From the NCBI RefSeq assembly GCF_021545335.1, contig NZ_CP089312.1, positions 3,534,001-3,598,000 of the forward strand: a stretch of DNA of 64,000 nucleotides, given 5' to 3'. Below the pieces are notes generated by a model. It was not told the origin of the DNA. It worked only from the letters and a program-made list of their open reading frames with translations, and made no database searches. Shown here in pieces: positions 55,779-64,000 of the stretch. Both the position numbers and the translations under genes were made by a program. Every line of letters begins with the position of its first letter. The stretch's first letter is position 1. This DNA is from Streptomyces sp. GQFP. Lineage in GTDB: Bacteria; Actinomycetota; Actinomycetes; Streptomycetales; Streptomycetaceae.

Positions 55779-57230
55779 ATGACAGATCACGCACACGCCG
55801 CGACGGGTCCGGGACCCGGCTCCGGCCCGCGCCCTTCATCGGGCGCCGGGCCGCAGGATGCCGCACCCGCCGCGGCAACTCCACCGCCCACGGAGAAAGG
55901 GGAACCGCGCGCGCCCGAGCATACGGACGCGGCGACGGCTGCCGCAGCCGACGAGCAGCTGCCGGCCAGGCTCCGGCGCGACCGGCGGCAGAAGATGCTG
56001 GGCGGGGTGTGCGCCGGGCTCGGGCGGACCTGTGACATGGACCCGGTGATCTTCCGGATCACGCTCGCGGTGCTCTCCGCGACCGGCGGCATCGGCCTCA
56101 TCTTCTACGGCTTCGCCTGGCTCTTCGTGCCGTACGAGGACGAGGAGGAGAACGAGGTCCGCAAACTGCTCACCGGCCGAGTGGACGGCCAGGCGCTGAC
56201 TGCCGTGCTCTTCGCACTGGTCGGCTGCGGTGTGTTCCTGACGATGCTGAAGAACGGCGGGGTGCTGTCCTTCGCCGTCATACTGTCCATCCTTCTCGCG
56301 GGCGCCGGCTACTGGTCGCGCAACCGCGGCGCCCCCGACCCCGACCCACTGGCCGCCCAGGCCGTCGCAGACGCCCCTCCGGAGGCCCAGGCGCCCCCGG
56401 CCCCCTCCGCCTACCCCTCGTGGTGGCGCGACCCCATCGTCAAGGACGGCACACACGTCGGCGGGACGGGCTATCTGTGGGGCCCCCACGACACCCGCGA
56501 CCGGGACATCTCGGCAGCGGTCAACATCACCCACGGCAACTACAACGGCCAACGCCCGGATGTCCGGGCGGCCTGGCCCCGCCCACCGAAACCGCGCGGC
56601 CCACGCTGGATCGGCGGCTGGATCCTCCTGCTCGCCCTCCTCGCCGGATTCGTCGGCACAGCCGCGAAATGGGACGACGAGGCACTCGCCACCAGCTTGC
56701 AGACCGGTCTGGCCTGCGCGCTCACGGTGTTCGGCGTCGGCATAGCCGTCAGCGCGTTCCTCGGCCGTACCGGAGCCGGCTCGGTCTTCCTGGCGATCAT
56801 CACCGCGGCCTTGCTGGCAGGATCGGCCGCGCTGCCCAAGGACGTCAGCACCCACTGGGTGCGCACGGAGTGGACCCCGACCGCGGTGGCAGCCGTCCAG
56901 CCGAGGTACGACCTCGGCACGGGCGAAGCCACCCTCGATCTGACCGGGCTGCGCCTCGCCAAGGGACAGACGGTGACGACGTCGATCGGGGTGGGCGTGG
57001 GCCGGATCGAGGTGATCGTGCCGAAGAACGCGACGGTGCAGGCGGACATCGAGGTGGGGGTTGGTGACATCCAGCTGCCCGGCGACGACAAACAGGACGT
57101 GGACGTGGCACCGGGCAAGCACAAGCAGGTCACGCTGTCACCGACGAACGGCGGTGCCGGCACCGGCACGGTCGTCCTCGACCTCGAGGTCGGCCTGGGA
57201 CAGGCGGAGGTGACCCGTGCTACGTCATGA
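55779..57230 (+). CDS. PspC-domain membrane protein with LiaF-like C-terminal domain
   Basis: A 483-residue protein. A Pro/Ala-rich 60-residue N-terminus is followed by a PspC domain (KMLGGVCAGLGRTCDMDPVI, RITLAVLSATGGIGLIFYGF), further spans (TAVLFALVGCGVFLTML, VILSILLAGAGYWS, GGWILLLALLAGFVGTAA, LACALTVFGVGIAVSAFLG), and a C-terminal beta-rich part (TTSIGVGVGRIEVIVPKNAT, ADIEVGVGDIQLPG, VVLDLEVGLGQAEV) like LiaF/DUF4097-type beta-helix domains. With the divergent kinase and regulator it makes a LiaFSR-like set in which this protein would restrain the kinase. The ATG at 55779 lies 143 bases from the kinase start. Confidence 0.87.
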   Translation: MTDHAHAATGPGPGSGPRPSSGAGPQDAAPAAATPPPTEKGEPRAPEHTDAATAAAADEQLPARLRRDRRQKMLGGVCAGLGRTCDMDPVIFRITLAVLSATGGIGLIFYGFAWLFVPYEDEEENEVRKLLTGRVDGQALTAVLFALVGCGVFLTMLKNGGVLSFAVILSILLAGAGYWSRNRGAPDPDPLAAQAVADAPPEAQAPPAPSAYPSWWRDPIVKDGTHVGGTGYLWGPHDTRDRDISAAVNITHGNYNGQRPDVRAAWPRPPKPRGPRWIGGWILLLALLAGFVGTAAKWDDEALATSLQTGLACALTVFGVGIAVSAFLGRTGAGSVFLAIITAALLAGSAALPKDVSTHWVRTEWTPTAVAAVQPRYDLGTGEATLDLTGLRLAKGQTVTTSIGVGVGRIEVIVPKNATVQADIEVGVGDIQLPGDDKQDVDVAPGKHKQVTLSPTNGGAGTGTVVLDLEVGLGQAEVTRATS

Positions 57231-57489
57231 GTTCCAGCCCGGAAAGCTGATCGCCGGCATCTTCGTCACCATCGCCGGCATCACCTACATCGGCGACGCG
57301 GGCGACGCCTGGGAGACACCCTGGTTCGCGGTGATCCCGCTCCTCGTCTTCGGCCTCACCCTGGCAGGCGCCGTGGCCCTCCTGACCGGAGCGATACGCC
57401 GCCGCAGGAAGACCCGCCGCTCGCCGACGCCCTCGGCCGGCACACCGGAGGCGGTAGCCCCCTCAAGGCCCCCGGAGATACCGAACTGA
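57217..57489 (+). CDS. Small two-span membrane protein
   Basis: A 90-residue protein with two hydrophobic segments (LIAGIFVTIAGITYIGDAG and AVIPLLVFGLTLAGAVALLT) and a basic, Pro-rich tail (RRRRKTRRSPTPSAG). The GTG at 57217 lies inside the end of the PspC/LiaF-like gene (14-base overlap) and follows GGAGGTG, so it is co-expressed and may belong to the same envelope-stress system. No named family. Confidence 0.75.
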   Translation: MLRHEFQPGKLIAGIFVTIAGITYIGDAGDAWETPWFAVIPLLVFGLTLAGAVALLTGAIRRRRKTRRSPTPSAGTPEAVAPSRPPEIPN

Positions 57490-57531
57490 CCGACTCTCGA
57501 TGACCCGGCCAACCACCCGCTACCGCCGCTG

Positions 57532-58062
57532 CTACCGATATCCCTCGGACCGCTGCCGCCGTCGCCCCCGCAGGGCGGCGTCCACGGAGAAGACGGACGC
57601 ACCGGCAAGAACCAGCGGAAGCCAGGCCATCAGATAGGGGAGGTCGTTGCCGAAGTAGTACGGGTCGGAGGCCCAGCTCACGGTCAGCCAGAGGCTGAGC
57701 GAGATCAACGCGCCGCCGACCGCCGCCAGCCGGGCCAGCAGCCCGAGCAGCGTGCCGATGCCGACGGCAAGCTCACCGAAGGCGATGGCGTAGCCGAAGC
57801 CGGCGGGGTTCTTGAGGGCGAGGTCCACCAGGGCCGGGATGGCGGAGGAGTCCCGGACCGTGCGCATCAGATCACCGATCGACCCTGATCCGGAGTCGGC
57901 GAAGAAGGAGCTGTCAGTGAGTTTGTCCAGGCCGGCATAGACGAAGGTGACACCGAGGAAGACGCGCAGGGGCAGTAGGGCATAGCGAGTGGCGGTGTCC
58001 CGCCAGTCCCGTTCGCCGTCGAGATAAGGAGAGTGCGTGTCCGTTCGAGTGCTGTGAGTCAT
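57532..58062 (-). CDS. DoxX family membrane protein
   Basis: A 176-residue DoxX-type protein with four hydrophobic segments. RYALLPLRVFLGVTFVYAGL, then DKLTDSSFFADSGSGSIGDL and the second half FGYAIAFGELAVGIGTLLGL, AAVGGALISLSLWLTVSWAS and YLMAWLPLVLAGASVFSVDA. DoxX proteins act with thiol/redox or respiratory partners in the membrane; some support oxidative stress resistance in actinobacteria. The ATG at 58062 (MTHSTRTD) was chosen. An ATG at 58089 has a good GAGGGG before it and is a real alternative. Confidence 0.85.
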   Translation of the reverse strand: MTHSTRTDTHSPYLDGERDWRDTATRYALLPLRVFLGVTFVYAGLDKLTDSSFFADSGSGSIGDLMRTVRDSSAIPALVDLALKNPAGFGYAIAFGELAVGIGTLLGLLARLAAVGGALISLSLWLTVSWASDPYYFGNDLPYLMAWLPLVLAGASVFSVDAALRGRRRQRSEGYR

Positions 58063-58225
58063 CGCTCTTAGCCGCCTCTCGCCCGCCATACGTTGACCCC
58101 TCAACAGACGATACGTACGCGGACGTGACCTCGCTCACTTCCGGTACGCCAAATTTCCGCCTTTGGCCGGGAAGAAGCAGCGGCCGAGCGCCAGGCCTAC
58201 GCAACCACCATCAGGAGGCAGCCCC

Positions 58226-59476
58226 TCAGTCCGTCACATCGATCACGCACCGGTTCGTCTCCACGCCCGCCGCGGTGACCACCTGCACCTCGACCCGTCC
58301 CGGCTCCACATCCGCCGGTACAGGCACCGTCAGCACGTCGTCGCGAGGGTTGCTGAAGCCGCCGGGTACCGGGACCAGGGGGACATGGACGTGGACCGGG
58401 CCGATGCGGACGACCATGCGGGACAGCCGGTCGGCGGTGCCCGCACCCGGGGGCACGAAGCCGGCGCCGCGGATCTCGATGTCGTCGCCGGTGCGGATCG
58501 GGGCGTCCAGGTCGCCCGCCTCCCGGGACCGGACGACCGACAGGATCACCGGCCGGCCGCCCTCCGCGTACTTGCCGGCCACATAGGTCGCCGCCGACAC
58601 CAGCACCACCACCGCCAGCCCCCACGGCAGATCCGGCAACTGATCCGGGCGCCGCGCCAGCCGTACGACCGCGAAGAGGAGAGCGACCGTGCCGATCATC
58701 ACGTACTGGATGTCCGCGAAGGTGCCGCGGCCCGAGTCGTCCGTCAGAAGGTCGGCCGCGCGGGGCCGGTCCGCGCGCACCTTCTGGAGGCGCTGGCCGA
58801 GGACACGCAGGCCGACCACCCTGCGTACGAGCACCGCGATCGCGCACACGACCGCGAGGACGGTCACGACGCCCGCGCCGCAGGCGAGTTCGAGGCCGGC
58901 GATCAGCGCGTCCCGTTCCTCGTGGCCGGAGGCCGCGGCGAGCCGGCCGACCAGCACGAGCACGGCGTACGCCACGAACAGCACCCAGACCGCCGCCACG
59001 ACACGCGACGTCGAGAGGCGGTTGTCCTCGCCGATCAGGGGCGCCAGCGCCCCGCCCCGCGCCCGGTGGAACCAGGACGCGGCGGTCAGCGCGCCGCCGA
59101 ACAGTACGGCGGCCACAAGTCCGGCCGTCCGGGCGGACGTCCAGCCCGCCCCGATCGCCGTGAGCGCCTGCACGAGCAGCAGGACGCCGATCAGCGCCCA
59201 CACCGTGAACGCCGTACGGCGCCACAGCCGGGCGAGCCACACCTCGCCCTCGGCCCGGCCGCGTTCGGCGACGACCGCCGCGGACTGGGTCAGTTCGTCC
59301 GAGACCCACTGGCGGGAGGCCGAGGCCGAATGGGCCACCGCCGCCGGCAGCCCCTGTCCAGCCGCGAACCCGTCCCGCATGAGCAGGAACTCGGCGACCG
59401 CACGCCGGTGTCCCGTACGTGCCCCGTGCGGGCAGTCCCCGCAGGTGCAGCCGCCCCCGTGTTCCCCGGGCAGCAC
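58226..59476 (-). CDS. Polytopic membrane protein with extracytoplasmic-type C-terminus
   Basis: A 416-residue protein of unknown family. The N-terminus has a small cysteine motif (CTCGDCPHGARTGHRRAVAE) and a helical part (FLLMRDGFAAGQGLP). Six hydrophobic segments follow (TAFTVWALIGVLLLVQALTA, GLVAAVLFGGALTAASWF, VVAAVWVLFVAYAVLVLVG, GAGVVTVLAVVCAIAVLV, VMIGTVALLFAVVRLA, WGLAVVVLVSAATYVAG). The last 120 residues are a beta domain (DDIEIRGAGFVPPGAGTADR, VRIGPVHVHVPLVPVPGGFS, VEVQVVTAAGVETNRCVIDV) that looks IPT/TIG-like. The GTG at 59476 follows AGGAGG; an upstream GTG at 59560 is weaker. Function unknown. Confidence 0.7.
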   Translation of the reverse strand: MLPGEHGGGCTCGDCPHGARTGHRRAVAEFLLMRDGFAAGQGLPAAVAHSASASRQWVSDELTQSAAVVAERGRAEGEVWLARLWRRTAFTVWALIGVLLLVQALTAIGAGWTSARTAGLVAAVLFGGALTAASWFHRARGGALAPLIGEDNRLSTSRVVAAVWVLFVAYAVLVLVGRLAAASGHEERDALIAGLELACGAGVVTVLAVVCAIAVLVRRVVGLRVLGQRLQKVRADRPRAADLLTDDSGRGTFADIQYVMIGTVALLFAVVRLARRPDQLPDLPWGLAVVVLVSAATYVAGKYAEGGRPVILSVVRSREAGDLDAPIRTGDDIEIRGAGFVPPGAGTADRLSRMVVRIGPVHVHVPLVPVPGGFSNPRDDVLTVPVPADVEPGRVEVQVVTAAGVETNRCVIDVTD

Positions 59477-59727
59477 ACCTTGTCTCGCCTCCTGCACCGC
59501 CACGCCCGACGCCTGCCTTCCCGCACCCGAAGCCCGAACCACACACGCGCGGATCGCCACCCGAACCGCACACCCGAACCGCTCAATCGACCGCCGTGCA
59601 ACTCCCCCGCGACGAGAGCGAATTGTGCCCTACGCAACACCCTCCGCGTACGGCAGGTCGGCCCCGGCAGGGGAAAGTGCGAGTGAAACCGTGACCCCCG
59701 TGTTGACCCGGCTGCGAGAATTTGCGT

Positions 59728-60609
59728 ATGGCCGAGATCATCCAGCGCGACGGGACCTGGGCCTTCGACGGCAGCACGGTCAGGATCACGCCGGGGCTCC
59801 ACCGTTCCGTGCCGCTGTTCCGGCAGACGTACGGCGAGGTCGCCGTGCCTCTGGAGGCGGTCTCCGGGATCGTCTACGAGCCCGAACGCAAGCGTGGGCG
59901 GCTGCGCTTGCGGCTCCGCGAGGGCGCCGACCCGTTGCTCCAGGCGACGGGCGGGCGGCTGCCCGACGCGGCGGACCCGTACCGGCTGACGGTGGACATC
60001 GACCGGTCCGGAGTCGCCGAGTACATCGCCGAGGAGATCCGGCACGCCCTGCTCCTCGACCAGGTGCCCAAGGAACCGGCGAAGGCGTATCTGCTGCCGG
60101 GTCCGCCGGTGCCGGTGTCGGTGCGGTCCAGCGACGGCATGGTGTCGTTCGACGGTACGCAGGTCCGTATCGACTGGGCCGACACCTCCGACCGGGTCAA
60201 GCGGGCCACCGGGCCCCGCATCGTCTCCGTGCACGATCTCGTGCAGGTCGACTGGCTGCCCAACTCCGGCTACGAGGACGGGTTCATGCGCTTCGTGACC
60301 CGCGAGACGGTGTTCTCCAAGCTGCCGCCGGAGAAGGACCCGTACGCCCTCGACCTGTGGGGCAGCGCCCGCCGCGATCTGCTCACGGCGCTCGTCGCGA
60401 CCGCGGTCACCGCCCGGCTGCCGCACCCCTCCACCCGGGCGGTGGACTACGTGGAGCGCCCCCGGCTGACGCCCGCGGTCCCGCCGCAGTCCGACCATCA
60501 CGACGTACTCCTGCGCAGGCTCCGGGAGTTGGGCGAGCTGCACCGCGAGGGCGTGCTCACGGACGAGGAGTTCGCGACGACCAAGGCGGCCGTCCTACGA
60601 GGTTTCTGA
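59728..60609 (+). CDS. DUF4429 protein with C-terminal SHOCT domain
   Basis: A 293-residue protein with two DUF4429 units: GTWAFDGSTVRITPGLH with VPLEAVSGIVYEPERKRGRL, and SDGMVSFDGTQVRIDWADTS with HDLVQVDWLPNSGYEDG. DUF4429 resembles PH-like domains. It ends in a SHOCT motif (LRRLRELGELHREGVLTDEE, then FATTKAAVLRGF), a short domain that often mediates oligomer formation. The ATG at 59728 is 3 codons after a TTG alternative. It is divergent from the membrane protein at 58226 and its stop is followed at once by the 9-bp minisatellite. Function unknown. Confidence 0.82.
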   Translation: MAEIIQRDGTWAFDGSTVRITPGLHRSVPLFRQTYGEVAVPLEAVSGIVYEPERKRGRLRLRLREGADPLLQATGGRLPDAADPYRLTVDIDRSGVAEYIAEEIRHALLLDQVPKEPAKAYLLPGPPVPVSVRSSDGMVSFDGTQVRIDWADTSDRVKRATGPRIVSVHDLVQVDWLPNSGYEDGFMRFVTRETVFSKLPPEKDPYALDLWGSARRDLLTALVATAVTARLPHPSTRAVDYVERPRLTPAVPPQSDHHDVLLRRLRELGELHREGVLTDEEFATTKAAVLRGF

Positions 60610-60612
60610 CCC

Positions 60613-60729
60613 ACCCGGCTCACCCGGCTCACCCGGCTCACCCGGCACACCCGGCACACCCGGCACACCCGGCACACCCGGCACACCCGGCACACCCGGC
60701 ACACCCGGCACACCCGGCACACCCGGCAC
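60613..60729 (+). repeat. 9-bp minisatellite, 13 units
   Basis: Three units of ACCCGGCTC (60613-60639) followed by ten units of ACCCGGCAC (60640-60729), perfect and without spacers. They lie between the convergent DUF4429 and class II aldolase genes, starting 3 bases after the stop. On the minus strand this would read PGV/PGE repeats, but no gene reads through it in frame. Confidence 0.95.
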
Positions 60730-60803
60730 CTGATCGAACTCGGCCACACCCGGGGCACCCGGAGTCTCCGGCCCGGCACGCCCACCGGCACCCCCGGTCG
60801 TCG

Positions 60804-61598
60804 TCAGCTCAGCAGGTCCGGCTCGCTCCTGCTGATGTCCCGCCACAGCGGCTGGTAGTTGATCCAGGCCACCAGGTCGCCGCCGAGCTGCTCGCGCGTC
60901 GAGACCGCCTGCTTGTGGTCGATGAGGATGGGGCGGCCGGCCGCCCTCGCGGTCAGCTGGACCTGGCTCGACCGTTCCATCGACAGGAACCACCAGGCCG
61001 CCGCGTCCACCGAGTCGCCCACCGTGAGCAGCCCGTGGTTGCGCAGGACGAGGGCCTTGCGGGTGCCCAGCGCGGAAGCGATCCGCCGGCCCTCGTCGGC
61101 GTCCACGGCAACGCCCGTGTACGCGTCGTACAGGGCGTGGTCCTCGTAGAAGGCGCAGCTCTCCTGGGTGATCGGGTCGAGGAGGTCGCCGAGGGCGGAG
61201 AGGGCGCGGCCGTGCACCGAGTGACAGTGGGCCACGGCGACGACGTCCGGGCGGGCCGCGTGCACCTGGGCGTGCACGGTGAAGGCCGCCTGGTTGATGT
61301 GATAGCGGCCCTCGATGACCTGGCCGTCCTGGTTGACCATGACCAGGTCGCTGACGGTGACGTGCTTGAAGGGCATCCCGAACGGGTTCACCCAGAAGCA
61401 GTTGCTGTACTCCGGGTCGCGCGCCGTGATGTGCCCCGAGACACCGTCCTCGAAGCCGAGCCGCCCGAACAGCCTGAGGGCACCGGCCAGCCGTTCCTTG
61501 CGGTGCCTGCGCTCGTCGTCGAGCGACTCGTACATCGGGGGCATCGCGAACTGCAGCTGGTCGGTGGGCAGCGGCAGGGGCGGAGTGGGCCCGTGCAT
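60804..61598 (-). CDS. Class II aldolase/adducin family protein
   Basis: A 264-residue class II aldolase. Zinc ligands and active site: LFGRLGFEDGVSGHITARD with the early His, CFWVNPFGMPFKHVTVSDL, VVAVAHCHSVHGRALSALGD (HxH type), and LVLRNHGLLTVGDSVDAAAW with the third His. The acidic residue for catalysis may be in TQESCAFYEDHALYDAY. Such proteins cleave sugar phosphates (fuculose or ribulose phosphates) or have decarboxylase or adducin-like roles, so the substrate is open. The ATG at 61598 follows GGAGGACCT. It is convergent with the DUF4429 gene. Confidence 0.87.
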   Translation of the reverse strand: MHGPTPPLPLPTDQLQFAMPPMYESLDDERRHRKERLAGALRLFGRLGFEDGVSGHITARDPEYSNCFWVNPFGMPFKHVTVSDLVMVNQDGQVIEGRYHINQAAFTVHAQVHAARPDVVAVAHCHSVHGRALSALGDLLDPITQESCAFYEDHALYDAYTGVAVDADEGRRIASALGTRKALVLRNHGLLTVGDSVDAAAWWFLSMERSSQVQLTARAAGRPILIDHKQAVSTREQLGGDLVAWINYQPLWRDISRSEPDLLS

Positions 61599-61863
61599 AG
61601 GTCCTCCAGCACTGGGTTCCTTTACGGAGCGGAAGTTACCGTCGGTCCGCGCAGGAGAACAGGGGTGGTTGAGAAGAGGTTGAGAAGAGATAAAAGAGAT
61701 ACCGGAGACAGGGTCCCGAGACCCACCCGAGACACGGCCGAGCCCCGGACAGCGGCGAATACGAGACACCCACGGGAAGCCTGCGGGATGACAGCAAGAT
61801 ACCTACCGGACACCAGCGAATACACGTCACAGGATGTCGGGTATCCGCGTCAGACTCGGTCCC

Positions 61864-62331
61864 ATGAACTGGGCAGTGTTCACCACCACGGAACCCGAAC
61901 TGGCCGAAACCGTCGAGGAGCGCTTCCGCGCCTTCACCCACCACACTCTCGCCACCCTCCGCAAGGACGGCTCGCCACGCACTTCCGGCCTCGAAGTCCG
62001 TTTCCTGAACGGCGAGTTGTGGCTCGCGATGATGCCGGACTCGCTCAAGGCACGGGATCTGCTCCGCGACCCCCGCTTCGCCCTCCAGGCGAACCCCGGG
62101 GCGGGGACGGACATGGGCGGGGGCGATGTACGGGTCAGCGGGCGGGCGTACGAGGTCGAGGATCCGGCCGCCAAGGCCGCGTACGCCGAAGAGGTGGAAC
62201 CGCCGGAGCCGTTCCACCTCTTCCGCACCGAGCTGACGGAGGTCGTACGGATCTGTGTCGAGGACGAGAAGTATCTGGTCGTCCAGGTCTGGACGCCCGG
62301 AGAGCCGGTGCGGACTCTCAAGCGGACCTGA
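61864..62331 (+). CDS. PPOx-type flavin/F420-binding protein
   Basis: A 155-residue split-barrel protein of the pyridoxamine 5'-phosphate oxidase-like family. Visible: RAFTHHTLATLRKDGSPRTS, LEVRFLNGELWLAMMPDSLK, ARDLLRDPRFALQANP, VRVSGRAYEVEDPAAKAAY and the end EKYLVVQVWTPGEPVRTL. Actinobacteria have many such proteins that bind FMN or F420 and reduce diverse substrates; true PNPOx activity is unlikely at this length. The ATG at 61864 has no clear ribosome-binding site, so a start at 61834 is possible. Convergent with guaA. Confidence 0.8.
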   Translation: MNWAVFTTTEPELAETVEERFRAFTHHTLATLRKDGSPRTSGLEVRFLNGELWLAMMPDSLKARDLLRDPRFALQANPGAGTDMGGGDVRVSGRAYEVEDPAAKAAYAEEVEPPEPFHLFRTELTEVVRICVEDEKYLVVQVWTPGEPVRTLKRT

Positions 62332-62352
62332 ACCCCCAGGGCCCTAAGAAGG

Positions 62353-63926
<1,574 letters not shown>

Positions 63927-64000
63927 GGGGGCCTTCCGGCGGTTGGGCGGGGGTCTGTACGGGTGATTCTACCGGGGTGGGGGTAGGACACCTTGCCGTC

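Noticed and set aside
60613..60729. CRISPR array
   Set aside because: Units are 9 bp with no spacers and no cas genes nearby. It is a minisatellite.
60595..60993. A collagen-like PGV/PGE repeat protein on the minus strand
   Set aside because: The repeats are the translation of the 9-bp minisatellite; the frame overlaps the class II aldolase in another frame and has no credible start.

Overview
The window is very GC-rich, with dense genes, GTG/TTG starts and many ATGA/GTGA overlaps. It carries the actinobacterial block sucC-sucD-PerM homologue-purN-purH, plus folD, mdh, icmB, pcrA and guaA, a cyclic-di-AMP (ydaO) leader before an NlpC/P60 gene, and XRE/DUF397 pairs. Together these point to a Streptomyces chromosome. 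All calls were made by reading the sequence; no searches were run.

Layout. 0-3.8 kb: the right edge of a small operon (acyl-activating ligase, FAD monooxygenase, class IV aminotransferase) that looks like specialised metabolism and ends at a strong terminator. 3.8-14.4 kb: accessory genes, including two AhpD-like proteins, an XRE/DUF397 pair behind twin operators, a decayed DUF397-linked gene, a frameshifted LysR gene beside an SDR and an NADP-binding protein, a MocR regulator, a PEP-mutase-like protein, DUF5954 and a MarR-GNAT fusion. 14.4-30.7 kb: core metabolism (mdh, folD, purH, purN, sucD, sucC) mixed with two membrane-anchored HTH proteins, a repeat-expanded DUF3017 protein, an FHA gene cut by a decayed TnpB element, the PerM homologue and an XRE/sigma-like fusion. 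31.5-41.6 kb: a two-operon module of MoxR ATPase, microprotein, DUF5682 and VWA protein on one strand and SWIM and DUF5691 proteins on the other. 41.7-53.5 kb: icmB, a lipase, an M23 peptidase, pcrA, two NlpC/P60 hydrolases and a group II intron. 53.5-64 kb: a LiaFSR-like envelope-stress set, DoxX, membrane and DUF4429 proteins, a class II aldolase, a flavin/PPOx protein and guaA.

The most interesting signal is at 37.97-38.08 kb. The divergent promoters of the MoxR/DUF5682/VWA and SWIM/DUF5691 operons both carry TTGTCAGTG-N8-(T/C)ANNNT. This matches the RecA-independent DNA-damage promoter (RecA-NDp, used by PafBC in mycobacteria). The same motif, perfect, sits directly before pcrA in this window. 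I infer that the conserved but uncharacterised MoxR-VWA-DUF5682-SWIM-DUF5691 module is a DNA-damage-induced system.

A second theme is local instability. Short tandem duplications recur around stop codons and in linkers of several genes, and three genes are broken by frameshift or insertion. A group II intron separates a start codon from its likely ribosome-binding site, which splicing would restore.
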